A stretch of DNA of 64,000 bases, from NCBI GenBank assembly GCA_030435675.1, contig CM059621.1, positions 7,006,001 to 7,070,000 of the forward strand. Direction: 5' to 3'. This stretch comes from Steinernema hermaphroditum. Taxonomy: Eukaryota; Nematoda; Chromadorea; Rhabditida; Steinernematidae. The translations under genes were made by a program, and so were the position numbers. This document shows, one piece after another, positions 14,772 through 25,428 of this stretch. Positions within the stretch are counted from its first letter, which is position 1; every line of letters begins with the position of its first letter. The notes under the pieces were generated by a model that searched no databases, was not told where the DNA came from, and was given only the letters and a program-made list of their open reading frames with translations.

Positions 14772-16997
14772 TTAGAAAAGCGGAGGATGGACGAGAGCTG
14801 CATGAGTAGAGGGTATCATGTCTTGAACAACGAATTCGGTCGTGTTCTGCTTCTGGAAGTACTTCTCGAGCTTCGCTGAAACAAGACTTGTTAATATGGT
14901 TCAAACTTTCTACAAATTGTTTGTTGGCCGGGTACGAAGTTATCACTTTTTATGAGTCAAATGACTACCAGAAACCGGCCTTTTCAATGGCTCTCCTTTG
15001 GCACCAAAAATACGAAATAGTAAACTGGCATGGCAGAATGAGCTAGTAAACTCGGGGACACGAAAAACTTACTAATGATATGCTTTCCATAGTTAAACTT
15101 CCGTAGAGCAGGAATGTGAGGCTTGATGGCGAGCATCATCTTCTTCCTGTGAGGACTGTCAGCAACATCGAGCATCTTCTGGACAACGTAGTTTGCGTAC
15201 GGATCGCGCATCATGTCAAGAAGAGCTGTCGGAGTTCCACTGTAATGATTTACAATACACTAACACTGTGGAACATTCAATCTTACTCATTGAAATTGCC
15301 ACAAACTTCGGTAATCAGAGAGTTCTTATGGTGGGCAGCTCCACATGTTAGGCACTTTTCGATAACGTTTGAGGCAAACTTGTGTTGAGCAAATTTGAGG
15401 ACTTCTCCGCGGATTTGGGCGACGATGCGGTCTCTATCGTCAAGTGCGCCATGCTCAATGACGTGCTGGATCACATAATTGCCGTATTGGTCTGTCACGA
15501 GAGTCTTGATGTTGGCGTGAAGCTGCTCCAGAACAGGGCGCTTCTGCTCTTCAATGCAATGCTCGAGGACACGCTGGATCACACGACAGCCGTATGGGTG
15601 AGTGGACAGGGTGAACACGGTGTCATTGTTGTTGCCCTTGACGAAAGCATCGATGATGAACTGCAGGCGATGAGGCTCAACGCGTTCGATCACCTTCTGG
15701 ACGACATGGTTGCCGTTTTGATCCTTCGCACAGCGAAGCACTTGTCCTTCCATCTCCTTCAGAATTTCAAGCTGTTGTTGAGGATCGATTGATTCGAGCG
15801 CTTTCTGGATGACACGGCATCCGTACATCTGAAGCGCGAGGTTCAGAACGTTCCCTCGTATGGCACCGGTGAGTTGGGACTTCTGTTCTTGCGTCCCGTA
15901 TTCGAAGAACTTCTGAATCACGTAGTTTCCGAACACGTCAGTCATCAAAGGATGCGCGTGGGCGATGACTTCTTCGAATACCGCCTGCTTCTCCTTCTGG
16001 CTGGCGCGTTCAAGCTTCTGCTGGATAAATCGGGAACCGTGCTGATCTTGGGCAAACTCCACTACATGTTTTTTGCCCAAATCAGAAAGTTGAAGATGAG
16101 GACTGCGGTTGTTTCGGAACTCATCCAGCAGTTGCGAACGGTTAATCGAGTTATGGTCGGAGGAGTCGGAAGTACTGCCGAGTCCGTTGCGGCTCATACC
16201 CGAAGAAGATCCCATTCGGCGACTGCTCGACATTCCGTTTGACGTCATTGTGTTGCCATTGTGACTGTAATTCATTGATGGCATCTGCTGGCCGAGCGCT
16301 CCGTACATGTTACGCTGATTCATGATCGCGTTGTTAGGGTTTACCATGTTGCTGTTGCCGAACGACTGGAAGCCTAAATATTTAATTAGCGACCATTAGT
16401 AACTCGAGTCATACCAAAGACATTTGGGCTCGAACTGAGCGCATTTGAGAAGCTAAACTGGCCAGGACCGTTAGAGAAGCCAAACCCGGACTGGTTGAAG
16501 TACTGGAAATGGTTCATGTAATCCGGAGGCGAGCCAATGTTGAGCGTCAGATCTCCACTGTAAGGGACGGCAACGCCTGTGGACGGCGTGGTTTGTTCAG
16601 CGTTCATGTTGCTATTGTTAGCTACGTCGGCATTGGCATTCTTCGCATTCCAGTTCGCTTTCCGATCGGTGTTTATTTTTGCCGGTCCGCCGGGTGTCAG
16701 ACCCTATAAAGGTGATGATCAGCCGCTGATCGAAAAAAAAACGCACAAATTGAGGGTCACATCCAGGCGAGGAACTGAGCACGTTTTCCACCATTTGCAG
16801 GCAGATACCGGTTTGCTCTCTCGCGGATATTGGCGACATCATAGCCACCGCTCCAGAAGTACCAGCGCTTACCATGATCGGATTGCTTACAGCATGTTCT
16901 GAAATGAGCGGGTAAGTTGCATGACATAAGTTAAAAACCAACCAGAGCGTGCAGCGACTCCGCCGTTCCACATGGAATAATTGCTGGGATAAAACAT
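14772..16997 (-). CDS. Pumilio/PUF RNA-binding protein, inverted copy B
   Basis: Exons 16997-16943, 16898-16747, 16703-16415, 16373-15287, 15239-15073 and 14875-14772 join to 617 aa with the same intron phases as copy A. The eight Pumilio repeats and all base-contact residues are the same as in copy A, so RNA specificity should be unchanged. Differences: a shorter, different first exon (start [10 protein letters not shown]); about 122 codons missing in frame from exon 3, removing much of the disordered N-terminal region; one extra Lys before the first repeat; and a divergent C-terminal exon. Introns 3 and 5 are almost identical to those of copy A, which points to recent duplication or gene conversion. 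All reading frames are intact, so this is a functional paralog rather than a pseudogene. Confidence 0.93.
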
Positions 16998-17281
16998 AAC
17001 CGCCGTGCACTTACTTCGGACCCCTGGTGTTAGTTGATGGTTCTTTTCGTGTCAGGACCACAATTTAAATCCCTTTGCAGTGTCGGGAATGGATCCTGTG
17101 CCTGATTGCAAAGGTTTTAGAATTTTCAGAGCGATCCACTGCAACTCCCTCGGTCGGATTCGAATTATTTTAGCTCGAGATGACGCTCTCCAAGATCATC
17201 CATGTACCCTTCCGTTTTCGATTGTAATCTTTTATTTTTACAACGAAGTTCAAAGGAATTTACATAGATATCATTATGCTC

Positions 17282-18285
17282 TCATTTACGCACAGGGCGA
17301 AGTGCCTTTCCTTCGTTATCGCTGCCGATGATGTGCTCGTTCACGGCTTTGTCTACGACAGTGACTTTACGAAGTGTCGTAGGAGTGGTAGGACGTCCCA
17401 TAATGCTGGCTTTCTTTGGCTGAAAAAAATAGCACGCTTGAATAATCGCTTACTGACGCTTCACGTACCTGATCGTTTTTAGATTGCAGGCGCTGCCGTT
17501 CACGAGCAGCGATTTCCCTCACGTCGGAGTTCATGTGCACAGATGGCGGCTGGGCATGAGAGGCAGCAAGTGCGATCTGCACCCAGTGCTTCGCTTCCAT
17601 AGATTCTGGTCGCTCGATGACAGAAGTGACGAATCCTGTTGTCTGGAGAGCTTTCACGAGAAGTTCACGGGCTACATCCTTGTCCGTCACGGGCTTTCCG
17701 TCAATATCAATGATGTGGTCTCCAACGGCGAGATGCATGGCGGCTAGCGTTCCCGGATCCGCACGAGAAACAAGCACTCGATTTTGGTAGTGCTTGATTC
17801 CGAGGCCAAGTTTCGGTCCTCCTGCTTTCCATTCGATCTTTATGAGCTGGTAGAGAAATCCATGGCGGCGCTGGATCAGCTTGGCGCGCTCCTCAGGGAT
17901 GTGTACTTTCGCCTCCAGTTCTTCCGCTCGCTTCGTGTCTCGGCTAATTAGAAGATGTGCATTTGGCGGGGCATAGCGGAGCAGTTTGAAGAAATGATTG
18001 GTGTCCTGGATCACAACGTCGTTTATCTTCAGGATCTGATCGCCAATCTGAAATGGATTGGCAACAGAATAGCTTCGGAGCACGTCGACTTACCCTCAGC
18101 TTTCCTTCGGACAGAGTACCAGCCTGGACCTTTATGATAACTAGCTTGTCGTTGGGAGTCGCCCCAAGAGGTTCGCCCTCTTCCATAGGGATGTCGATTT
18201 CGATGGTTCCTTCCTTAGTCGCCTCACCCATCGTTTCAGAGGGAGTTCGATGAGTAGATTGCTTTCCCGAGACTGTGAAATTCAC
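17282..18285 (-). CDS. Two-PDZ-domain scaffold protein
   Basis: Exons 18285-18094, 18047-17469 and 17419-17282 join to 302 aa. Domain 1 (about residues 25-105) begins with a TIEIDIP strand and an EPLGAT carboxylate-binding loop and contains [11 protein letters not shown]. Domain 2 (about 137-215) contains [10 protein letters not shown] and [13 protein letters not shown]. Both patterns are classic for PDZ domains, which bind C-terminal peptides of membrane or signalling proteins. No membrane segment or catalytic domain accompanies them, so it is likely an adaptor. The specific nematode orthologue was not identified. It lies 285 bp upstream of PUF-B on the same strand. Confidence 0.88.
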
Positions 18286-18321
18286 TTTTATGGCCAGCGT
18301 CTGTCTTGTCTGGTGTTGACC

Positions 18322-18371
18322 GTGTCTCGTCTGATGAGTATAAGTCTGTCTCGTCTGATGAGTACAAGTCT
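18322..18371. repeat. Short tandem repeat, period 24 bp
   Basis: Two adjacent units with the core TCGTCTGATGAGTA, one T/C difference apart, lie just upstream of the PDZ gene's start on the minus strand. Partial units (GTCTTGTCTGG, GTCCTGGTC) flank them. Confidence 0.7.
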
Positions 18372-18703
18372 GTCCTGGTCATTTCGACGTGTCCGAGGTT
18401 TGGATGCGGCGGTGTTGTCGAACCAATGAAAATGAATACAAGCCGTAATAAAGTATCAGCTCAGTATTTCAACGAAGCGCTACCTAAACTTGTTCAAAGA
18501 GTGCAATTATCTGCATGCGGTGATAAGATCATATTAGGGCTACACAACCTACATTCCTTAGGTAGGATTGTTCTGCACGCATCATACCTGATCAACCCAC
18601 TAAAACCACTATATTTATTAGAACTCTCCCCACAAGTACTTCTCCCTGTAAATGTGGTTTAAGTCGCCGTTTTTTGCCAATGAAGTACATCAGTGGAAGC
18701 ACC

Positions 18704-19432
18704 TTACTTTGCAGTTCGGGCACTTTTATCAGCTGGGGCGGCTTGCGAAGCCGTTCTGGCGCTCAGATCAGCTGGGGTAGCTTGTGAGGCCGTTCTGTCG
18801 CTCCGATCAGCTGGGGCAGCTTGCGTGGCTGTTCGAGCACTTCGAACTCCAGCTGCAGATTTTAAGACGGTGCTTTTGTCTTCAGAAGTCTTTTGAACGG
18901 TCGAGCTGGCAGTGAGATCAGTTGCGACGGCTTGTGCAGCTGTTTGAGCACTCTTATCGTGCCCGCTTTTCTGGTCTACGCTGCTTTCCACAATATTGAT
19001 TGACTCCTAGGAGAAGCTAGCGTAATCGCAGGTGCTTCATCATCAAAATGCGTACCTTCTTGCTCGAGATATGTTGTACGAGAGATGATGCTGCGCGTTG
19101 AGTATCTTCCGTCTCTTCCTGAGTCGTCGACGGTGAAAAGCGAAGTAAATGATATGATCTACCTGAGTGCCACATATTGACTTTGGTCGGCCTTGAGCGC
19201 TGGACTTCTGTGCGGTCCTTGAGGATACCTCTTTCATGGGGTCCAAGTCCTTGTTGTTGAAGTACACCTTCAGGATAACCTTCTTCAGTAGGAAATGCCC
19301 TAGTATGAGCACCGCCCATACAGGGGCACCGAAAGTCGCGATCTGAATATGAAGCTAGTGACGGAAGAGTTCAAGCAGGGAGCTCACCTTCTCAAAGAGA
19401 TTCAAGGAATTGTCGCTGAACCGTGACGTCAT
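18704..19432 (-). CDS. Small membrane protein with Ala/Ser/Thr-rich repeat tail
   Basis: No family is recognised. Exons 19432-19388, 19342-19163, 19118-19056 and 19006-18704 join in frame to 196 aa. An N-terminal segment (about residues 16-32) is hydrophobic and could cross a membrane. The last 60 residues are built from imperfect repeats of the type TASQA(A/T)PAD(K/L)SAR, likely disordered. Introns of 44 and 49 bp are at the short end for this window, so the second and third splice junctions are less certain than the open frame of the final exon. It sits 244 bp downstream of the Lys/Glu-rich gene and 418 bp upstream of the PDZ gene. Confidence 0.55.
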
Positions 19433-19676
19433 CTTCGGTTCAGCCGATATCTCAGTTCGCTTTTAACGAAAATGACTTCTTGAACAATCCACCCAGACAT
19501 CGGCGAAAGTCTAGACAAACATATATATTAGATTTCAAACGTCAAAAGTCTGAGCACCACAGCCCCCAGACAAAGAAAATTGCAGGTAAATTGAAGTCCA
19601 TCGCTGCAAACATTTCACAAGATTGAAAACAAGAAATCGTTCACATATTTATTCATAAGACAAGGTGACACTAATT

Positions 19677-20704
19677 TTAGGCCTTGTCTTCGTGGGTCCT
19701 CGTTTTGGTTTTTTCGCCTTCGCCGCCTTCCTTCTTGTCTTCTCCGGACTTCTCCCTCTTTTCACCGCTTTCCGCTTCTTTCTTCGCTTGAGCCTCCTTC
19801 TCGTCCTCGCTGTTCCAGTCACTGAGCACATCATCCATGGTGGGATAATCGCCCTTCTTGCGCACTTCTTCGCCTTTCGCGATGCGCTCTTCTTTAGCCG
19901 TACGCTTCACCTGCTTAGGCTTAATTTCTTTCTTATTCTTTTCTTTCTCATTTTCTTTTCCTTTCCCCTTCTCCTTTGTTTTTTCCTTTTCCTTTGGTTC
20001 CTCTTTGTGCTCATCACCTTCCTTCTTATCGTCATCTTCTGGCTTCTCCTAAAGCAAATCAGTAAGGAGTAACACAAAAGGTCCACTCACCGAGATCTTC
20101 ATATTCGTATGTTCATTATCTGCTTTATGTGAGGACGCCGCCTGCGACTTCTTGTCTTTCTCTTTGGTGGGGACGTTTCCTTTCGCTTTCTCCGGGACCT
20201 TCTCTTTCTCCGAAGCCTTCTCTTTCTCCGGAGCTTTATCTTTCTCCGGGGCCTTCTCTTTCTCCGAAGCCTTCTCTTTCTCCGGAGCCTTCTCTTTCTC
20301 CGAAGCCTTTACTTCCTTCTTTTCCGATTTCACGGGCTCTTCCTTTGGTTTTCCCGAGGGTTTCTCAAGTTCTTTCCGCTTCGACCCATTATCAACATTG
20401 CCGGCCACTCCAGTGGCGAGAGGCTTTTCGGCAGAGGGAACCTGATTTGCAGCGAGCGGCAGTGCAGGAGCGATAGATTTCGGTGTCGCGTTGTTTCCTG
20501 GAGGGGCCGAGGCCGGGTTGGCCGGCCCAAGCTTCCCTGCATTCGCCTTGAGATCGCCCTAAAATCAATACCGGGTGAATTAACGAAGAGTCACAGGCAT
20601 ACCTTTGGTTTCTTTCCGCACAGCGGAATTGCGAACACGAAGCCTAGGCAAATGGCGACGTTCGCGGTCCCCAACGCAATCGCGAATGTTTCAAGCGCGA
20701 ACAT
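19677..20704 (-). CDS. Lys/Glu-rich single-pass membrane protein
   Basis: Exons 20704-20603, 20558-20091 and 20048-19677 join to 313 aa. Residues 3-30 form one hydrophobic segment ending in a CGKKPK stop-transfer-like sequence. The rest is extremely charged, including repeats of KEKASEKEKAPEKEK (about residues 105-150), and is probably disordered or helical. No enzyme domain is visible. The repeat makes the opposite strand open too, but splice signals, the ATG context and the phase of all three exons support this strand. Function unknown. Confidence 0.65.
20185..20315 (-). repeat. In-gene tandem repeat coding for Lys-Glu-Lys units
   Basis: Imperfect 18-bp units alternate CTCCGGAGCC, CTCCGAAGCC and similar with TTCTCTTT. 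They lie inside exon 2 of the Lys/Glu-rich gene. Unit number is likely variable between strains (inference). Confidence 0.7.
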
Positions 20705-20995
20705 CGTTGACGGGCGACCAGTCACTGACTCTCGTTGTCGACCAAAGTGGAGGAGCCTCCACCGGGCGACGGTTTCAGACTGAAGGTGCGTCTAGACAGA
20801 AGTACACGTTTTGAATGCGACATTGCACTTTAATTCAGACTGCATGACCGTGCAAAATTGTCTTTCAGGGAAATTGTGGTAGGGTTACGGGGCGTACACT
20901 CTCAGGATTCACTCTTTTGGCTTCGGCAAAAGCATTTCTGAAAACTGTTTGATGTTTGAAGTCACAATAATTTATTCAGTAACAAACAGCCCACA

Positions 20996-22456
20996 TTAAC
21001 AATACGGCAATCTCTTGTCATTTAATAGGACGAATTCGTCGACGCCGACATAGGCGTTGGCAGGGAGATCTCGGACCTCGAAGACCAAGTAGTCATAGAG
21101 TCCAGCTTCCAGCATGCGCGCCTCTTTGAACCATCGCTTTGATTCTGCCGTTACTTTCGGGGCCTGAAGAAGTCGTAGAAGGGGCTTAGAGGGGCGACTT
21201 ACATCGAAAACAAGTTCTTCGTGTGGTTTCGTCGCCATTTTTGAGTAAACTCGGAAACTCGGCTGAGAGGCGACTTTGTAGAAGGCGAAGAAGAGGAACG
21301 CCTTCTCGTCCAATCGGAAGGACCTCGTCGTCAGACGGGAGACCGCTTTAGGCCCCTCTACGTAGGCATAGGATCCTGTTTTGTTATACGGTAGCTTAGA
21401 GGCGTCTCCACGGATGCCCGTCAGAGGGTTCCCCATAGGTCGGTTGGCGACCCTCCAGTCGCTCGCCTGGATGTAGTCCAAGCAGTCGCCGGCTTCAAAG
21501 GAGCACGTGAGCACGATGCAGGGGGAGTTTTGCTTGGGACCCGGGGTGCTGAGGAAGGTGAGGTTGCCTCTATCGGTGGCCAGGTTGTCCTGGAGGAGGA
21601 AGGGAGGCGGTGTGGGCATGGTGTTGTCTTTGTCGAAGCAGAGATCACCGTAATACTCGATGTTGTCGATGATGGCGAGTCCCCCGGCGACGTTCGGGGC
21701 CGTGTAAACGAAGTTCTCGGCGCGAATATAGATCTGGAAGGGTTCTCGCCCGAGGTCGGGTATGGTAACGTAGGCCGGACCAGGCGAACCGTGGTCAATG
21801 GGTTTGCTGCAGTAGTCGTAGTCAGGGTACATTTTCGAAGCCTTCTTGGCGCACACTATTATTTTGACCATCGGACTGGCCCAGTACCTATGACAAAAAT
21901 CGGCCTCAACAACTTGAAATATCTTGTCTTACATGAATCTGAGTTCGCCCTGTCCGACTTGACAAGCGATGGCGTCGCTAACCAGTACAGCCTTCGACGC
22001 AGGAAGTTGCACTTGATTCACTCCCGCCATGATGAACGAACCCTCTGAATCATTACTTGGTACATAAGTCCACTCTGAGGTACGGTACATACCTGGCACG
22101 ACCGACGTCCCCACGAGCACCTTCACTTGCTCCGGTTGAAGGGGTCCCTCTCCGGGGATCCAGTCGAAATCGTCCATCATGAAGCCCTCGAGGTTCTTCC
22201 ATCTGCACCCGAAGAAGTCTTGGCAGAAGAGGTCCTGGGGGTCGGTGATCGGTTTCGTCAAGCTGAGGGGAATGGGGCTGCCGATGGCGTGTGTCGGATT
22301 CCCCAGAATCCGCGCAGAACCTCCACTCATCGTGGAGATTCCTGACTTTGCAAGCTGCTCCAGGTTGAGAGGTGAGCAGGCATCGGTGCGCTGGGGCGCT
22401 CCGAAGAGGAAACCGAGGATGATGCCGAAAACGCGGAGCGCGTAAACGCAAAACAT
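20996..22456 (-). CDS. Secreted MAM-like domain protein
   Basis: Exons 22456-22093, 22044-21933, 21887-21203 and 21163-20996 join to 442 aa. The start MFCVYALRVFGIILGFLF is a plausible signal peptide. A first MAM-like region contains CRWKNLEGFMMDDFDW, a second contains CSFEAGDCLDYIQASDW; both follow the MAM pattern of a Cys-Phe-Glu or Cys-x-Trp start and an Asp-Asp-Phe core. MAM domains mediate adhesion and occur in extracellular proteins. The 48-bp segment 22092-22045 has a strong GTATGT donor and TTCAG acceptor but is a multiple of three without a stop, so it could also be retained. I saw no ATG in frame upstream of 22456 before a stop. No specific orthologue is recognised. Confidence 0.75.
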
Positions 22457-22711
22457 GATGATCGTCCAGATGTCGGACAACGAAATGGCGGCGGACGACT
22501 CTCGATTTCCACAGACGGGTCAAGTGGCCACAAGGAACTCGTTCTCAATCACGAAATCGCCGACGGCAAACAAGGTGCGATGTCTCCTCTTAAGTGAAAA
22601 CGATTCAGAACGGTCAGGCCGTCAGGAAGGCGCGCGGCGCATAATAAACAAAGGTAATATGGAAGTGACACGAGCACAGGAAGTCCAAATGTTTATTCAA
22701 GTTACGCACTA

Positions 22712-23519
22712 TTAGATGGTGATGGCGGCGGCGATGCTCTGAAACAAGTTAAATTGGGACAAGGGGGGGACGCATAAAACTCACCTCGTATTCCCCCTTG
22801 AGGTCAGCATACATTTTGGCTTGCATGTCGATGAAGGTGGCAAACATCTGTTGCTGCTTCTCTTGCTAAAAAAGGTTTCCTTAGTGGCGCAAAGACAAAC
22901 CGAGAGTGCTAGGATACGAGAGTGTCATATCAAAACTAACCTCTTCGGGGAGATTGGCAAGAACCACTTTTGTGGCTTCAACCTGCGCATTGTGCGCAGC
23001 TTCGGCAGCGGTCTTTTTTCCCATTAGTTCCTCATTACTCTCTTTTCCGCGCGCCTTATTCGTCGCTGAATCCATAGTGTCCTTCGCCTTCTTCAGCTTT
23101 TTCACCTCCTCGCACATAGTCTTGACGTCTGTCTTCAGCCATTGCTCAAGCACGCTGACCATATTGTCCATGATGTGCTGTGCCAGCGTGCGGTAGTGTT
23201 TTCCGACGTTGTCAAAGAAGGGTTTAACCTCGCGCAGCTTACTCGACACTTCTGCTTCAGTGCACTTGCTGCCATAGACGGAGATCATTTCGCCAAGCTT
23301 CTCATAGCGGTTCATCGAATTTCCCATGACATCCTGAAAAATTTTTGCAGATTAGATGAGTCACATAGGGCAACGGACTTGGGCGTAGTTTTTGAGAGTG
23401 CTGACCATGCGCTCCGTTTGTTTCTTCGTCACCTCCAGAATGACCAACTTGTCCGAGAACTCGACATCGTACTGCGTCGCTGACGCGCCATTGGTGATAC
23501 TGCGCATGAACGACTTCAT
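22712..23519 (-). CDS. BAR-like coiled-coil protein
   Basis: Exons 23519-23379, 23333-22941, 22865-22785 and 22738-22712 join to 213 aa. The protein is almost entirely helical with heptad-like spacing (for example VKKLKKAKDTMDSATNKARGK) and ends in a helix EKQQQMFATFIDMQAKMYAD. Length and layout fit a BAR domain, the banana-shaped dimer that senses or bends membranes, as in small nematode BAR-domain proteins. This rests on overall character, not a catalytic motif. The first intron uses the weak donor GTCCGT. Its start lies 341 bp from that of the divergent phosphatase gene, so the two may share a promoter. Confidence 0.65.
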
Positions 23520-23859
23520 TGCGCAGCCGGATGGTCAGTGAGTGAGGTCCAAAATGAGGCTTTTGAGTGCCATTAATGACTGTGTCTGGAATTTGCAGAA
23601 GATGCCGTCTACGAGACTCTGCACCAAAGGCGTGAATCGCGTTCCGCAGCGCCTCACTCCGTTTGTTTGAAACGAATCGGTTGGTCGACAGAACGATGAA
23701 GGAGTGGAGTCCTAGCGCAAAGCGCGACGAGAGGTCAACAAAGGTTCGATCGGCGCGCTATAAGACGCGAGATGACTGTCAGAAGACGAGGCGCTCCATG
23801 CGTGAATGGTGAGTGAACTCTTCGATTAAGATGCTGAATTCGTTCTTTTTAGCGTATCC
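23520..23859. promoter_or_regulatory. Shared divergent promoter region
   Basis: 340 bp separate the starts of the BAR-like gene (-) and the PP1-like phosphatase (+). A TATAAG sits at about 23759. No other coding signal is seen. That it drives both genes is inference from layout. Confidence 0.4.
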
Positions 23860-25428
23860 GTGGCAATGTTTAGCGAAGGGCAAAGCGAATCGCAGAACAT
23901 TCCAAGTCTTGTCAGCAACAGAAGTGTTTCGAAGCATGTAGAAGTTACCTGCTTGGAAGGCTACAGTCAGATGAAACAAGAACCGTCGTTGGTCCGTGAA
24001 GTATCTGCAATTGACAAAGACAAGAAGAAGTCGCGCTTGAGCCTTAAGGAGACAATCTCTCAGATAAAAGTACGACAATAGAATCGCCTCTTTCTACGGG
24101 AACCTTTTTGTAGTCGAAGCTGCTTCGAAAGAGCATGCCGGTTCAGACTAATGGGAAGGAAGAAAAGGACAAATTTGAAAAATGTGCGGATATCAACTAC
24201 GCGGACTTCGTCGACCGTCATTACAAGGATGTCAAGCCAGGGGTAAGTGACTTAAAGCTGTTTCCTCTTAACTGGGCTCAATTTGGTTCATAGGTTCATA
24301 GGATGAACTACTCGGTTCCTGAGCTGAATCGTGTCATCACAGATGCCTCGATTACCTTCGCTCAAGAAGGAACACTTATTGACATAGAGGCACCGATCAT
24401 TGTTTGTGGTGACATACATGGCCAGTTTAACGACCTCGTCAACATGTTTTTACTTCTGGGTCGGCCTCCGCAACGGCGCTTCCTTTTTCTTGGCGACTAC
24501 GTTGACCGGGGCGCTATGTCACTTGAGTGTATTACTCTTCTGATGGCTTATAAGGTACTTAGGAAAGGATTTGGGGCCCTTCAGTCCTGCTATTTTTAGG
24601 TGCTTTATCCAGATCATGTTTATTTGCTGCGAGGCAATCATGAATGCGCACGAGTGAACAAGAAGTACGGATTCATGGATGAGTGTGAGACGGTGTTGCC
24701 CAAGGACCATGCGGTCCGAATTTGGACAATGTTCCAACGCGCTTTTAATTTGATGCCTGTCTGTGCACTCATCAACCAAAAGATCTTATGCATGCATGGA
24801 GGCTTGTCACCGGCGATGGAGACGTTTGACGACGTCCGCAGAGAGACGAAACCGATTCGGAATCCCTTCAAAGGAGTCATTAACGACATGCTTTGGGCCG
24901 ATCCAGATACGAACATTGACTACTGGAGGACAAGTTCTCGAGGCTCGGGTTTCTCCTTCGGAGAGGAGGTACGAATTGTTTTTTCTTTGAACCACGCTAA
25001 GCGAGTCTATTTCATCAGGTCATATACGAGGTGTGTCGGAAGCTGAACATCGACTTGGTTGCGCGTGCGCATCAGCTCTGCGTTGACGGATTCTGGACGT
25101 TTGCCGATAAGCACCTTATCACCATTTTTAGTGCTCCGGCCTATTGTAATCTTTTCAAGAACGCCGGAGCCGCAATGGAAGTGAGCACACAAGACGAAAA
25201 CGGCAATGAAACGAACAATCTCTTCTGCAAGCTGATAGCGTTTGTTCCGTGGATGGTGAGTCGAAATGCGAAGCCCGATCATTCATGAAACTGTTTCAGA
25301 GAGGGTGTGAGGAACGCATCATCAATGAACGACGCTTATGGGGGCCAGAGCTCGAAGCGGGCTACATCACCGACGACGCATTCAAGACGTTGCTACAGCG
25401 CCGCTCTACTCGGAGTACCCAGAAATGA
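23860..25428 (+). CDS. PP1-like serine/threonine protein phosphatase
   Basis: Exons 23860-24069, 24114-24242, 24294-24554, 24600-24968, 25019-25255 and 25300-25428 give 444 aa (442 if the second ATG, 23866, is used). After an unrelated, charged N-terminal extension of about 110 residues come the metallophosphatase motifs: GDIHG (152-156), GDYVDRG (180-186), RGNHE (211-215), HGG and RAHQ. These place it in the PP1 group. Two features are unusual: the conserved SAPNYC loop reads SAPAYC, and the C-terminus is a divergent, Arg-rich tail. This kind of divergence is typical of the expanded nematode PP1-like sets, many of them germline or sperm genes. The third exon follows two copies of GTTCATAG in tandem; only the first acceptor keeps the frame. 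Confidence 0.93.

Noticed and set aside
19665..20072. Plus-strand hydrophobic, Phe/Leu-rich membrane-like frames
   Set aside because: They are the complement of the Lys/Glu-rich coding exons; the minus strand has the ATG, splice sites and consistent phases.
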